This document shows, one piece after another, positions 15,855 through 23,966 of a stretch of 36,219 nt of DNA (the stretch's first letter is position 1; the number at the start of each line of letters is the position of its first letter). Below the pieces are notes generated by a model, which saw only the letters and a list, made by a program, of their open reading frames with translations, had not been told where the DNA came from and ran no database searches. Source of the DNA: Hyphomicrobiales bacterium (lineage in GTDB: Bacteria; Pseudomonadota; Alphaproteobacteria; Rhizobiales; Xanthobacteraceae); NCBI GenBank assembly GCA_021323775.1, contig JAJPKK010000066.1, positions 1-36,219 on the forward strand, given 5' to 3'. Both the position numbers and the translations under genes were made by a program.

Positions 15855-18800
15855 ATGCGCTTCACTGACATTTTCATTCGGCGCCCCGTACTGGCGTCAG
15901 TCGTCAGCTTGATGATCCTCGTGCTCGGGGTGCGGTCCTATTACTCGCTCCCCGTGCTGCAGTTTCCCCGCACCACCAACACCGTGGTGACGGTAATGAC
16001 GACATTTTACGGCGCCGACCCCGATGTCATCGCGGGATTCATCACCACGCCGCTTGAGAACGCCATCGCGCAGGCGAACGGCATCGATTACATGACGTCG
16101 AGCAGCACGCCGGGCGTCAGCACCATCACGGTCAACCTCCGGCTCAACTACGACGGCGACAAGGCGCTGACGGAGATCAGCACCAAAGTCAGCTCAGTGC
16201 TTAACCAGCTCCCGCCAGGATCGCAACAGCCGGTATTCACCGTGAAGGTCGGCCAGACCATCGACGCCGTGTATATCGGTTTCAGCAGCGACGTGCTCAG
16301 CGCGAATAAAATCACGGACTACCTGATCCGCGTCGTGCAGCCGAAATTGCAGGCCGTGCCCGGCGTGCAGACCGCCGAACTCCTCGGCCAGAAGGTTTTC
16401 GCCCTGCGGGCATGGCTCGATCCCAACAAGTTGACGGCCTACGGCCTGACCGGCGCCGACGTCACGCAGGCGCTTGCCGGCAACGACTACATTTCCGGGA
16501 TCGGCACCACGAAAGGCCAGATGGTCCAGGTCAGCCTGACGGCCTCGACAAGCGTGCATTCGGTCGAGGAATTCAAAAATCTCATCGTCAAACAGACCGA
16601 CAACGCCCTGGTGCGGCTGCGCGACATCGCCACTGTGGTGCTCGGCGCGGAGGATTACGAAACGGAGGTCGGCTTCGACGGCAAGAAGGCCGTTTATATC
16701 GGCATCCAGGTCGCTCCTGCCGCAAACCTGCTCGACGTGATCAAAGGGGTGCACGACGTCTTTCCGGGCATCGTAGCGCAATTGCCGCAGGGGCTCTCGG
16801 GCGAGATCGTCTACGACTCCACCGAATTTGTGAACAGCGCGATCAATGAAGTCGTCAGCAGCCTGCTTCAGGCGCTGGCGATCGTCACCTTTGTGGTGTT
16901 TGCGTTTCTGGGGTCGGTGCGCTCGGCATTGATACCGACGATTGCCATCCCGCTGTCGCTGGTGGGCACATTCACGATCATGCTGGCGCTTGGCTATTCG
17001 ATCAACCTCCTGACCCTGCTGGCGCTGGTGCTTGCCATCGGCCTCGTGGTGGACGACGCGATCATCGTCGTCGAAAACGTGAACCGGCATCTCGCAGCCG
17101 GGATGGCGCCGATCCCGGCCGCAATCGTCGCGGCGCGCGAGCTTGGCGGGCCGATCATCGCCATGACGGTGGTGCTGGTCGCCGTGTATGTGCCGATTGG
17201 GTTTCAGAGCGGCCTGACCGGCGCACTATTTGCTGAGTTCGCCTTCTCGCTGGTCGGCGCCGTCACGGTCTCCGGCGCCATCGCATTGACGCTGTCGCCG
17301 ATGATGAGCTCGCGGCTGCTCACGAGCGAGGCTCGCAAAAGCCGGCTGGTCGCGTTCGTCGATCGCCAATTCGAACGGCTGCACCGACGCTATTTCTCGC
17401 TGTTGCACGGCAGCCTGAACTATCTGCCGGTCACATCCGTGTTTGCCGCGATCGTACTTGGCAGCATCTACTTCCTCTACGCGGGCTCCAAGCAGGAGTT
17501 GGCGCCGACGGAGGATCAGGGCGTGATCATCACGTCATCTATATCCGCGCCCGACTCAACGCTCCAGCAGCGGTTGATGTACGCACGGCAGGTCTACGAA
17601 ATCTTCACGAAGCACCCGGAAACCGCCCATGTCTTCCAGCTTGACGTTCCCGGCCAGAACATCGGCGGCGACGTGTTCAAGCCCTGGGACCAGCGCAATC
17701 TTACGACCAACCAGCTACAGCCGGTCTTGCAGCAGGAGCTGGCCCGGGTCGCGGGGGCGCGCATCGTGGCGTTTCAGCCGCCGCCGCTGCCGGGCAGCTT
17801 CGGCCTGCCGATCCAGTTCGTGATACAGACCACCGATCCCTTCGAGCGACTAAATGACGTCGCCCACGAATTCCTCGATGCCGCGGTGAAGAGCGGCATG
17901 TTCATTTTCCTCGATACCGATCTCAAGCTTGACCTGCCGCAGGCCGTCGTCACCATCGATCGCGACAAGACCGCGCAACTGGGCCTCAAGATGAGCGATG
18001 TCGGCGGCAGCCTGGCCGCCATGCTGGGGGGCGGCTACGTCAATTATTTCAGCCTGGCGGGGCGCTCCTACAAGGTGATCCCGCAGGTGCAGCAGCGATA
18101 CCGCCTCAATACGGAGCAACTGCTTGACTACAATATCCGCACCGCGAGCGGCGCCGTGGTGCCATTGTCCACAGTCGCCACCATCACCACCAAGACGGTT
18201 CCGGAATCGCTTAATCACTTCCAGCAGCTCAACAGCGCCACGATTCAGGGCGTTGCCATGCCGTTCGTCGCCGCCGGCGATGCGATTGCATTTTTGCAGG
18301 ACCTCGCGGCAAGAACGCTGCCGCAGGGCTACAGCATCGACTATGCCGGCTTGTCGCGCCAGTATGTACAGGAGTCGACAGGCTTTGCGGCCACGTTCGG
18401 ATTTGCGCTGATCGTTATCTTTCTCGCTCTCGCGGCGCTGTTCGAGAGCTTCCGCGATCCGCTGATCATTCTCGTTTCGGTGCCGATGTCGATCGCCGGC
18501 GCGTTGATCTTCATCAGCCTGGGAATTGGCGGCGCCACTCTCAACATCTACACCGAGGTCGGCCTCGTGACGCTGATGGGTCTCATCAGCAAACACGGCA
18601 TTCTGATCGTCGAATTTGCCAATGAACTGCAAATGCAGGGCAAGACGAAACGCGAAGCCATCGAGCTTGCCAGCGGCATCCGCCTGCGCCCGATCCTGAT
18701 GACGACCGCCGCCATGGTGCTCGGCGTCATCCCGCTCATCACAGCGACCGGAGCCGGCGCCGTGTCCCGGTTCAACATGGGCCTCGTGATCGCATCCGGG

Positions 18801-18926
18801 CTGGCGGTCGGGACGCTGTTTACGCTGTTCGTCGTTCCGGCCGTCTACCTGTTGATTGCGACCGACCATTCGCGCACGCGCAAGCAGGACGCGGAGCTGG
18901 CGGCCCAGTTGGCGCACAAGGCATGA
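15855..18926 (+). CDS. RND (HAE1-type) multidrug efflux pump
   Basis: Inner-membrane proton-driven exporter of 1023 residues, a full-length RND protein with 12 membrane helices and two large periplasmic loops. The N-terminus MRFTDIFIRRPVLASVVSLM is typical of the MexI/MdtB-like branch. The TM4 proton-relay aspartates are in AIGLVVDDAIIVVENVNRH, and the second half contains EVGLVTLMGLISKHGILIVE and LRPILMTTAAMVLGVIPLI. It follows the adaptor by 15 bases. Substrates of this branch include drugs, phenazine-like compounds and solvents; this one cannot be assigned. Regulation by the divergent TetR is likely. Confidence 0.95.
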   Translation: MRFTDIFIRRPVLASVVSLMILVLGVRSYYSLPVLQFPRTTNTVVTVMTTFYGADPDVIAGFITTPLENAIAQANGIDYMTSSSTPGVSTITVNLRLNYDGDKALTEISTKVSSVLNQLPPGSQQPVFTVKVGQTIDAVYIGFSSDVLSANKITDYLIRVVQPKLQAVPGVQTAELLGQKVFALRAWLDPNKLTAYGLTGADVTQALAGNDYISGIGTTKGQMVQVSLTASTSVHSVEEFKNLIVKQTDNALVRLRDIATVVLGAEDYETEVGFDGKKAVYIGIQVAPAANLLDVIKGVHDVFPGIVAQLPQGLSGEIVYDSTEFVNSAINEVVSSLLQALAIVTFVVFAFLGSVRSALIPTIAIPLSLVGTFTIMLALGYSINLLTLLALVLAIGLVVDDAIIVVENVNRHLAAGMAPIPAAIVAARELGGPIIAMTVVLVAVYVPIGFQSGLTGALFAEFAFSLVGAVTVSGAIALTLSPMMSSRLLTSEARKSRLVAFVDRQFERLHRRYFSLLHGSLNYLPVTSVFAAIVLGSIYFLYAGSKQELAPTEDQGVIITSSISAPDSTLQQRLMYARQVYEIFTKHPETAHVFQLDVPGQNIGGDVFKPWDQRNLTTNQLQPVLQQELARVAGARIVAFQPPPLPGSFGLPIQFVIQTTDPFERLNDVAHEFLDAAVKSGMFIFLDTDLKLDLPQAVVTIDRDKTAQLGLKMSDVGGSLAAMLGGGYVNYFSLAGRSYKVIPQVQQRYRLNTEQLLDYNIRTASGAVVPLSTVATITTKTVPESLNHFQQLNSATIQGVAMPFVAAGDAIAFLQDLAARTLPQGYSIDYAGLSRQYVQESTGFAATFGFALIVIFLALAALFESFRDPLIILVSVPMSIAGALIFISLGIGGATLNIYTEVGLVTLMGLISKHGILIVEFANELQMQGKTKREAIELASGIRLRPILMTTAAMVLGVIPLITATGAGAVSRFNMGLVIASGLAVGTLFTLFVVPAVYLLIATDHSRTRKQDAELAAQLAHKA

Positions 18927-19064
18927 TGCATTGAGGTTCGTGGTCGCACCTGAAGCGGTTTCTGATCCGCCCGCGAGTCGGGCTCGTTGAAACCTTAGGA
19001 TGGCCACAACAATAACTGCTTCGCCTTCATTGGTTCGCCTTGCGCGCCACGAGACAACCCGAAG

Positions 19065-19092
19065 TTGACAAGCTCTCGGATAGCCTTATAAT
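19065..19092 (+). promoter_or_regulatory. Consensus sigma-70 promoter TTGACA-16-TATAAT
   Basis: TTGACA at 19065-19070 and TATAAT at 19087-19092 are both perfect consensus hexamers, with a 16-base spacer. Such a match is rare in GC-rich alphaproteobacteria. Predicted start near 19099, about 225 bases before the amidohydrolase ATG. It could drive that gene through a long leader, or a small RNA ending near the 19169-19188 hairpin. Confidence 0.6.
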
Positions 19093-19106
19093 AGTTGGCA
19101 TTGGTG

Positions 19107-19128
19107 CTTATCAGGGAGATGAGATAAG
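19107..19128 (+). other. Stem-loop in presumed leader/sRNA
   Basis: CTTATC and GATAAG pair exactly across a 10-base loop AGGGAGATGA. The loop holds a Shine-Dalgarno-like AGGGAG followed by ATG-AGA-TAA. The stem begins about 8 bases after the predicted transcription start of the consensus promoter. Confidence 0.35.
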
Positions 19129-19168
19129 GACATCAGAACAGCCTCAGATTTTCAAAATTCCCTGTTAT

Positions 19169-19188
19169 TTTCCCTGTTCTCAGGGAAA
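19169..19188. terminator. Hairpin, possible weak or bidirectional terminator
   Basis: TTTCCCTG and CAGGGAAA form a perfect 8-base stem with a TTCT loop, about 70 bases behind the predicted start of the consensus promoter. Only TT follows on the plus strand before GGG, so a classic U-run is missing; on the minus strand the stem is followed by ATAACAGGG. Termination is therefore uncertain. Confidence 0.3.
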
Positions 19189-19322
19189 TTTGGGACCGGC
19201 AGTCTTCGATGATTGGCGGCAAAGGCGTTGGCGTACGATCGGTCGACGGTCATGGCGATAACCACACTCTCCGGCTGCCGGCGTCGAGAGAGTTAACTTA
19301 ATGTTGCGGCTTTCCTTAGCCC

Positions 19323-20405
19323 ATGGACCACCTTTCCACGTCAAAATCGATCGACTGTGATGTCCACCCGAGCGTCCCCGGCATGCGCGCGTTAATGCCG
19401 TACCTCCCGGATTTCTGGCGGGATTCAGTAGAGGAGCGGGGCATAACCTCGCTGGGGAGCATCAGCTATCCGCCGAACGCGCCGATTTCGGCGCGGCCGG
19501 ATTTTCGTGGCGCCGGCCCTGAGGCGGCGACCACCGTCGGCGAACTGCAAGCTCAGATATTCGACCGCTGGGGCATGAGCTTTGCGATCTGTAACTGCCT
19601 TTATGGCGTACAACTCGTCTTGAACGAGGACATGGCGCGCGCCTTCACCTGCGCCCTGAATGATTGGATCGCCCGGGAGTGGCTCGACCGCGAGGAGCGC
19701 TTGCGCGCGTCGATCATCGTTCCGTTGCAGAACGTCGAATTCGCCGTGGACGAAATCGAGCGGTGGGCAAAAGACCCGCGCTTCGTACAGGTGCTGGTGC
19801 TGGCGATGGGCGAAGTGCCGCTCGGCCGCCGCCACTTCTGGCCGATCTATGCGGCGGCTGAGCGCCACGGCCTGCCGCTCGGGATTCATGCCGGCAGCGC
19901 CTACCGGCATCCGGTCACCTCGCTGGGATGGCCTACCTACTACGTGGAGGATTACGCGGCCCAGACGCAGGGCTTCCAATCGCAGGTCGCAAGTCTCATC
20001 TGCGAGGGCGTGCTCACCAAGCATCCCGGCCTCAAGGTGGTCCTGATCGAATCCGGCGTGACTTGGGTGCCGGCCTTTCTATGGCGGATGTCGAAGTTCT
20101 GGCGCGGCCTGCGCACGGAGATCCCATGGATTGACCGATCCCCCTCGGAGATCTTCCGTGATCATTTCCGCCTGACCCTGCAGCCATTCGATGCGCCGGA
20201 TTCCCGCGACATTGTCCGCCGTCTCATCGATCATCTCGGTTCCGACGAACTCTTGCTGTTTTCGTCTGATTACCCGCATTGGCAGTTCGACGGGGACAGT
20301 TTTCTTCCAGCCGGCATCCCTGTCGACCTCGTGCGCAAGATCATGGTGGACAATCCGCACGCCACTTATTTCGAGAGGCGGAGGACGTGTTCTCCTGGCC
20401 GATGA
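19323..20405 (+). CDS. Amidohydrolase (amidohydrolase-2 / ACMSD-like family)
   Basis: TIM-barrel hydrolase or decarboxylase of 360 residues. The N-terminal IDCDVHPSVPGM carries the first metal motif (DxH in place of HxH). LPLGIHAGSAYRHPV supplies the barrel His, and LLLFSSDYPHWQFDGD the final Asp. VVLIESGVTWVPAFLWRMSK is characteristic of this subgroup, seen in aromatic-acid or xenobiotic catabolism. The ATG lacks a clear ribosome-binding site, but sequence similarity to family N-termini starts here. The end (ERRRTCSPGR) is slightly longer than the usual NP-TY-L ending. It converges with selB, 58 bases away. Confidence 0.87.
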   Translation: MDHLSTSKSIDCDVHPSVPGMRALMPYLPDFWRDSVEERGITSLGSISYPPNAPISARPDFRGAGPEAATTVGELQAQIFDRWGMSFAICNCLYGVQLVLNEDMARAFTCALNDWIAREWLDREERLRASIIVPLQNVEFAVDEIERWAKDPRFVQVLVLAMGEVPLGRRHFWPIYAAAERHGLPLGIHAGSAYRHPVTSLGWPTYYVEDYAAQTQGFQSQVASLICEGVLTKHPGLKVVLIESGVTWVPAFLWRMSKFWRGLRTEIPWIDRSPSEIFRDHFRLTLQPFDAPDSRDIVRRLIDHLGSDELLLFSSDYPHWQFDGDSFLPAGIPVDLVRKIMVDNPHATYFERRRTCSPGR

Positions 20406-20463
20406 AGGCGGCGCTGTTCGTTCGGCGTTGCACTTTGACGCCGCCTCCGACCAGACATGCGGT

Positions 20464-22371
20464 TCACGATTGGCCAGGCCGGGCAGGAACGCGCAGCAGC
20501 CTGCGGCGGTCCGCATGCCGCTGCGTTATCCCGATCCGATCGAAATATTCCAGGACCTGAATGGTCAGGTTTCGCCCGATGCCGCTCAGGCGGTTGAAAT
20601 CGGCTGCGGAGAATGTGCCGTCGGGATGCCCGGCGGCAAGCTGTTCGGCGATCCGTTCCAGTTGATCGAGCGTCGCCGGCAGAAAATAGCGATTTTTTGC
20701 CACCCGATGCACCCAGCCAAGCTGCTCGGCGCGGGCAAGAAACGATTCGAGGGGCGCGAGAGCAATTTCAATTTGATCGACCAGTTCCCGCACCCGCGGC
20801 GGGCGCACGCCGTTGGCCGCGAGGGCGGGCGCGACGCGTTTCCAGACGGCGGCTTCCGCGGCCGTCGGTTGTGCCTGGTGGGCGGAAAGGTGAATGATGA
20901 CGCCCCGGCGCGCCACTATGCCCGCCGCGCAAAGCTCCGCGATGGCGCCCCGCAGCAACGATCTCCCGATCGGAGGTCGCACAGCCGCATGAATGCCCAT
21001 TTCGTCGAGCCCAAGCCGTTCCGGGTGCTTGCGGTGATGAGCGCCAAGCACTTCCACGGTTTGATCAAGCAGTGCGTTCCAACGATCGGCATGCACGGCA
21101 ATCTTCGCATGCCCATCTTGGCGGATCTTGACGGGGTGGACCGCAAGGAGCGCTTCGCATTCGGAGGTCGTCAAATTCCAGGACCGTTCGAAGGCATCAA
21201 GGTCAAAGCCGCGAACCGATGTCTTGAGCATGCGGTCGAAGGCTGTTGCGGCGTCGGAACTGCGGAGCGCATCAAGCCGCTTGAGCCGCGTCGCGTTGTT
21301 CTGGCGCGCCGGGGGCAGCGGATCGAGCACCAGGCCGCCGCCCAGAGTACGCTTTGCCGACTGATCGCGCAGGATGAACTTCTGCGTCGCCCAAGCCGCA
21401 ATGGGCCTGTCGAGGTGAAGCGCCGCGACGGCGGTTTCGCCGGGCTGGACGGCCTTGGCGGAAAGCAGCGCGACGCGGCATGTGAGGTCCTCCGTGCCGA
21501 TATGCAGATGGGCCGGAATCCAATGGCGGAGCGGGCGTTCGCGTCCGAGCAGGCGCAAATCGACTTCGATGCGTTGGGTCGACTGGTTCGGACCGGCGAT
21601 GATCCAGACGCCGCGCCGCAGATCGTCTAGCGCTACCCCGGACAACTGGATGGCGCAGCGGTCGCCTGCCTGAACCAATGAAGCGTCGCGATCATGGATG
21701 CGGAAAGCGCGCAGCCGCGCCGTGGCGCCGGCGGGTGCGACCGTGACGGTCTCGCCAACGCGGGCAATGCCCGCATGAACGGACCCCGTCACGACGACAC
21801 CGACGCCATGCAGGATGAAGGCGCGGTCGACCGCCAGGCGGAACCGGCCGGCGGCCGGCGGCGCCATATAGGCTTGCGCCAAAGCCGCGATGCGCGCGCG
21901 CAGCGGCGCGATGCCTTGGCGCGTGTGGACGGAGATGCGGAACACATCCTCCACCGCGATGCGCGTGTGGCCAAGCAGCGCGCGGATTTCCGTCTCTACC
22001 TCCTCAGTCCGCGCCGCCTCGACCTTGTCGATTTTTGTGATCGCGACGGTCGCCTGCGCAACGCCGAGCAGATCGAGAATTTCCACATGCTCGAGGGTTT
22101 GCGGCATCACGCCGTCATCGGCAGCCACCACCAGCAACGCATGGTGCACATTGCCGACGCCGGCCAGCATGTTCCTGATGAAGCGCTGATGGCCCGGTAC
22201 GTCGACGAAGCCGATGATCCCGCCTTCTGGCAGCGGCAGATAAGCGAAGCCAAGGTCGATCGTGAGGCCGCGCGCCTTCTCTTCCGGCAGGCGGTCGGCA
22301 TCGACGCCGGTGAGCGCGCGCACCAGCGAGGTCTTGCCATGGTCGACATGTCCGGCCGTCGCGATGATCAT
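20464..22371 (-). CDS. selB: Selenocysteine-specific translation elongation factor SelB
   Basis: GTPase of 635 residues that delivers Sec-tRNA to UGA codons followed by a SECIS hairpin. G1 is GHVDHGKT (residues 7-14), G3 is DVPGH (57-61) and G4 is TKID (112-115). The EF-Tu-like domains 2 and 3 follow ([20 protein letters not shown]). The C-terminal ~250 residues form the winged-helix tandem that binds the SECIS element, ending [20 protein letters not shown] and then [20 protein letters not shown]. The start at 22371 directly precedes the invariant [12 protein letters not shown]. selA, selC and selenoprotein genes are not in the window, although selA usually lies just upstream. Confidence 0.95.
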   Translation of the reverse strand: MIIATAGHVDHGKTSLVRALTGVDADRLPEEKARGLTIDLGFAYLPLPEGGIIGFVDVPGHQRFIRNMLAGVGNVHHALLVVAADDGVMPQTLEHVEILDLLGVAQATVAITKIDKVEAARTEEVETEIRALLGHTRIAVEDVFRISVHTRQGIAPLRARIAALAQAYMAPPAAGRFRLAVDRAFILHGVGVVVTGSVHAGIARVGETVTVAPAGATARLRAFRIHDRDASLVQAGDRCAIQLSGVALDDLRRGVWIIAGPNQSTQRIEVDLRLLGRERPLRHWIPAHLHIGTEDLTCRVALLSAKAVQPGETAVAALHLDRPIAAWATQKFILRDQSAKRTLGGGLVLDPLPPARQNNATRLKRLDALRSSDAATAFDRMLKTSVRGFDLDAFERSWNLTTSECEALLAVHPVKIRQDGHAKIAVHADRWNALLDQTVEVLGAHHRKHPERLGLDEMGIHAAVRPPIGRSLLRGAIAELCAAGIVARRGVIIHLSAHQAQPTAAEAAVWKRVAPALAANGVRPPRVRELVDQIEIALAPLESFLARAEQLGWVHRVAKNRYFLPATLDQLERIAEQLAAGHPDGTFSAADFNRLSGIGRNLTIQVLEYFDRIGITQRHADRRRLLRVPARPGQS

Positions 22372-22430
22372 GGGCGATCGTGAGAATTCAAGCTACGCCG
22401 ATTCGCAGAGGTTGTGAATTTTCCGGCAGC

Positions 22431-22518
22431 AGGGTGAGCGGAGCGAAGCGTGCCCACCCGCCCTCGAAACGCTGGCCTGGGGGTGGTGGGCGCGGCGCTT
22501 CGCGCCTTTGCCCACCCT
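22431..22518. repeat. Imperfect inverted repeat, GGGTGGGC family
   Basis: The left arm AGGGTGAGCGGAGCGAAGCG continues to TGCCCACC. The right arm, read on the minus strand, is AGGGTGGGCAAAGGCGCGAA followed by GCGCCGCGCCCACC. The arms flank ~25 bases. It lies in the 191-base gap between selB and the MmgE/PrpD gene, both on the minus strand, so it could act as a terminator or processing site for the catabolic operon. Confidence 0.65.
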
Positions 22519-22562
22519 TCGCGATTCTGAGAGATCGACATCCGCTCGGTGAAGCCGCTGCC

Positions 22563-23966
22563 TCAGCCCGCAGGCTTGGCCGCCGCCTCAACCACGTCCC
22601 GCACATCCGGACAAGCTTCGATATCCCACAGCTGGTCTGCGAGCGAGGACGCGCGCGCACACGAGAGGACCGGGCTTACGAGGTCATCGAACTTCCGCCG
22701 CAGGCCGGAATCGTCGAGCGGAACTAGTCTCGAGCCGAGAGCTTCGTTGGCTTCGCGGGCGAAGACCCCTCGCTCCGTCGTCACTTTGACCCGCGCGGGG
22801 CGCAACTGTGGATAAAGCCCGTCGACCTCAGGCGTCGCCGTCACATGCAGTTTGCGGGCGAGCGCAGCGAATGCCGGATCGCGACGGACCTTCTCGTCGA
22901 AGTGCTCGAGCCGGATGGCGCGGAAAAACAGCGCGAGGCCGATCAGATACGGGAAGCTCAGTTGCGCGCTGGCGAAGTCGTGCCAGCCCGTATGGGCGTG
23001 CTCGGCGGCAATCCGGTAGGTATCGACGTCGATGCGCGTGACCTCGTCCGGCGAAATGTTCTCCTCGAGGCACAAGCTGATGAGCGCCTCGACCGCCGAC
23101 TGGATATGGCGGCAGCAAGGATAGGGCTTGATGTAGCAGTCGGTGATGCCGAACGGCACGGTCGGCGGCAGCATAATCGGCCGCGCCTTGTCGGTACGGC
23201 CGAACGCAAACGCCTGGAGGAAGCCATCGCGCCCTTCGATGACATCAGGCGGTCCCTGCACGCCCCGCTCGGCCAGCAGTGCGGCTTGAATGCCCTCGCG
23301 TGCGGCGTGTCCGGCGTGCAGGCGCTTGACGTCAGCGCCGCCGTTTACAAAACCGAACAGACCGGCGGCGCTGCTTGCCGCAATGCCGAAAACGTCGGCG
23401 ACCTGTCGGGCCGACAAGCCGCGCAGCTTGGCCGTCGCCGCTGCTGCGCCAAACACCGCGCAGGCGCCGGTCGGATGAAACCCGCGTTGCCGCAGCTCGG
23501 GATGGCATGTGCGCGCGATTGCGATTGTCGCCTCGTAACCCGCAACGATCGCCTCGATCACGGCCTTGCCGCTTGCCCCCATGTCGTAGCCCAGGGCCAG
23601 CACGCCGGGCACCACGGCGCAGCCCGGATGCACCGAGCCCTGCCGGTAGCCGTCATCAAGCTCGATCCCGTGAGCCGCCGTGCCGGCCAGAAATGCGGCA
23701 TCGAGCAGATCGGCACGGCGCGCGCGGCCCGGCACTGGAATGCTCCCTCGCGCGCGCACTGCTGCAAGCGCAGCTTCGGCGCGCGTCGCCACATCGCCGC
23801 CAGCGCCGGCGATCATTACTCCCACGGTGTCGAAGAGATGCCGGCGCGCGTAGTGACGCACCTCCGCGTCGAGAGCATCCAAGCGAAGCCCGGTTACGAA
23901 CTTGACCAGCTCTGCAGTTGCGCCGGCGGCCGGCTGGAGCGTGCGGACCGCTTCTGCGTGAGTCAT
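22563..23966 (-). CDS. MmgE/PrpD family protein
   Basis: Protein of 467 residues in the family of 2-methylcitrate dehydratase (PrpD), cis-aconitate decarboxylase and related enzymes acting on branched di- or tricarboxylic acids. Landmarks are DTVGVMIAGAGG, FLAGTAAHGIELDDGYRQGS, HPGCAVVPGVLALG, HPTGACAVFGAAAATAKLRG, KRLHAGHAAREGIQAALLAE and KPYPCCRHIQSAVEAL. The ATG at 23966 overlaps the upstream stop in an ATGA and has GGAG 6 bases before it; an in-frame GTG at 23978 is less likely. It is the last gene of a four-gene operon, so it probably acts on the same substrate as the synthetase and dehydrogenase upstream. Confidence 0.9.
   Translation of the reverse strand: MTHAEAVRTLQPAAGATAELVKFVTGLRLDALDAEVRHYARRHLFDTVGVMIAGAGGDVATRAEAALAAVRARGSIPVPGRARRADLLDAAFLAGTAAHGIELDDGYRQGSVHPGCAVVPGVLALGYDMGASGKAVIEAIVAGYEATIAIARTCHPELRQRGFHPTGACAVFGAAAATAKLRGLSARQVADVFGIAASSAAGLFGFVNGGADVKRLHAGHAAREGIQAALLAERGVQGPPDVIEGRDGFLQAFAFGRTDKARPIMLPPTVPFGITDCYIKPYPCCRHIQSAVEALISLCLEENISPDEVTRIDVDTYRIAAEHAHTGWHDFASAQLSFPYLIGLALFFRAIRLEHFDEKVRRDPAFAALARKLHVTATPEVDGLYPQLRPARVKVTTERGVFAREANEALGSRLVPLDDSGLRRKFDDLVSPVLSCARASSLADQLWDIEACPDVRDVVEAAAKPAG

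Larger units (their letters stand above)
18927..19322. other. AT-rich intergenic region with promoter and hairpins
   Basis: About 400 bases, clearly richer in A and T between 19060 and 19200 than the flanks. It holds a consensus promoter (19065-19092), a stem at 19107-19128, two near-copies of TTCCCTGTT at 19158-19179 and a hairpin at 19169-19188. No coding frame with a recognisable product was found. The CCCTGTTATTTTCCCTGTT pattern recalls dispersed non-coding sequence in related genomes, from memory only. Confidence 0.5.

Noticed and set aside
16194-17090. Minus-strand frame opposite the RND pump.
   Set aside because: Histidine- and aspartate-rich translation typical of an antisense frame under hydrophobic coding sequence.
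20191-21630. Plus-strand frame running from inside the amidohydrolase into the antisense of selB.
   Set aside because: It joins unrelated antisense sequence and ignores two genes with clear motifs.
22380-22560. A selC (tRNA-Sec) gene next to selB.
   Set aside because: The gap contains a GGGTGGGC inverted repeat but no T-loop or acceptor-stem pattern of a tRNA.
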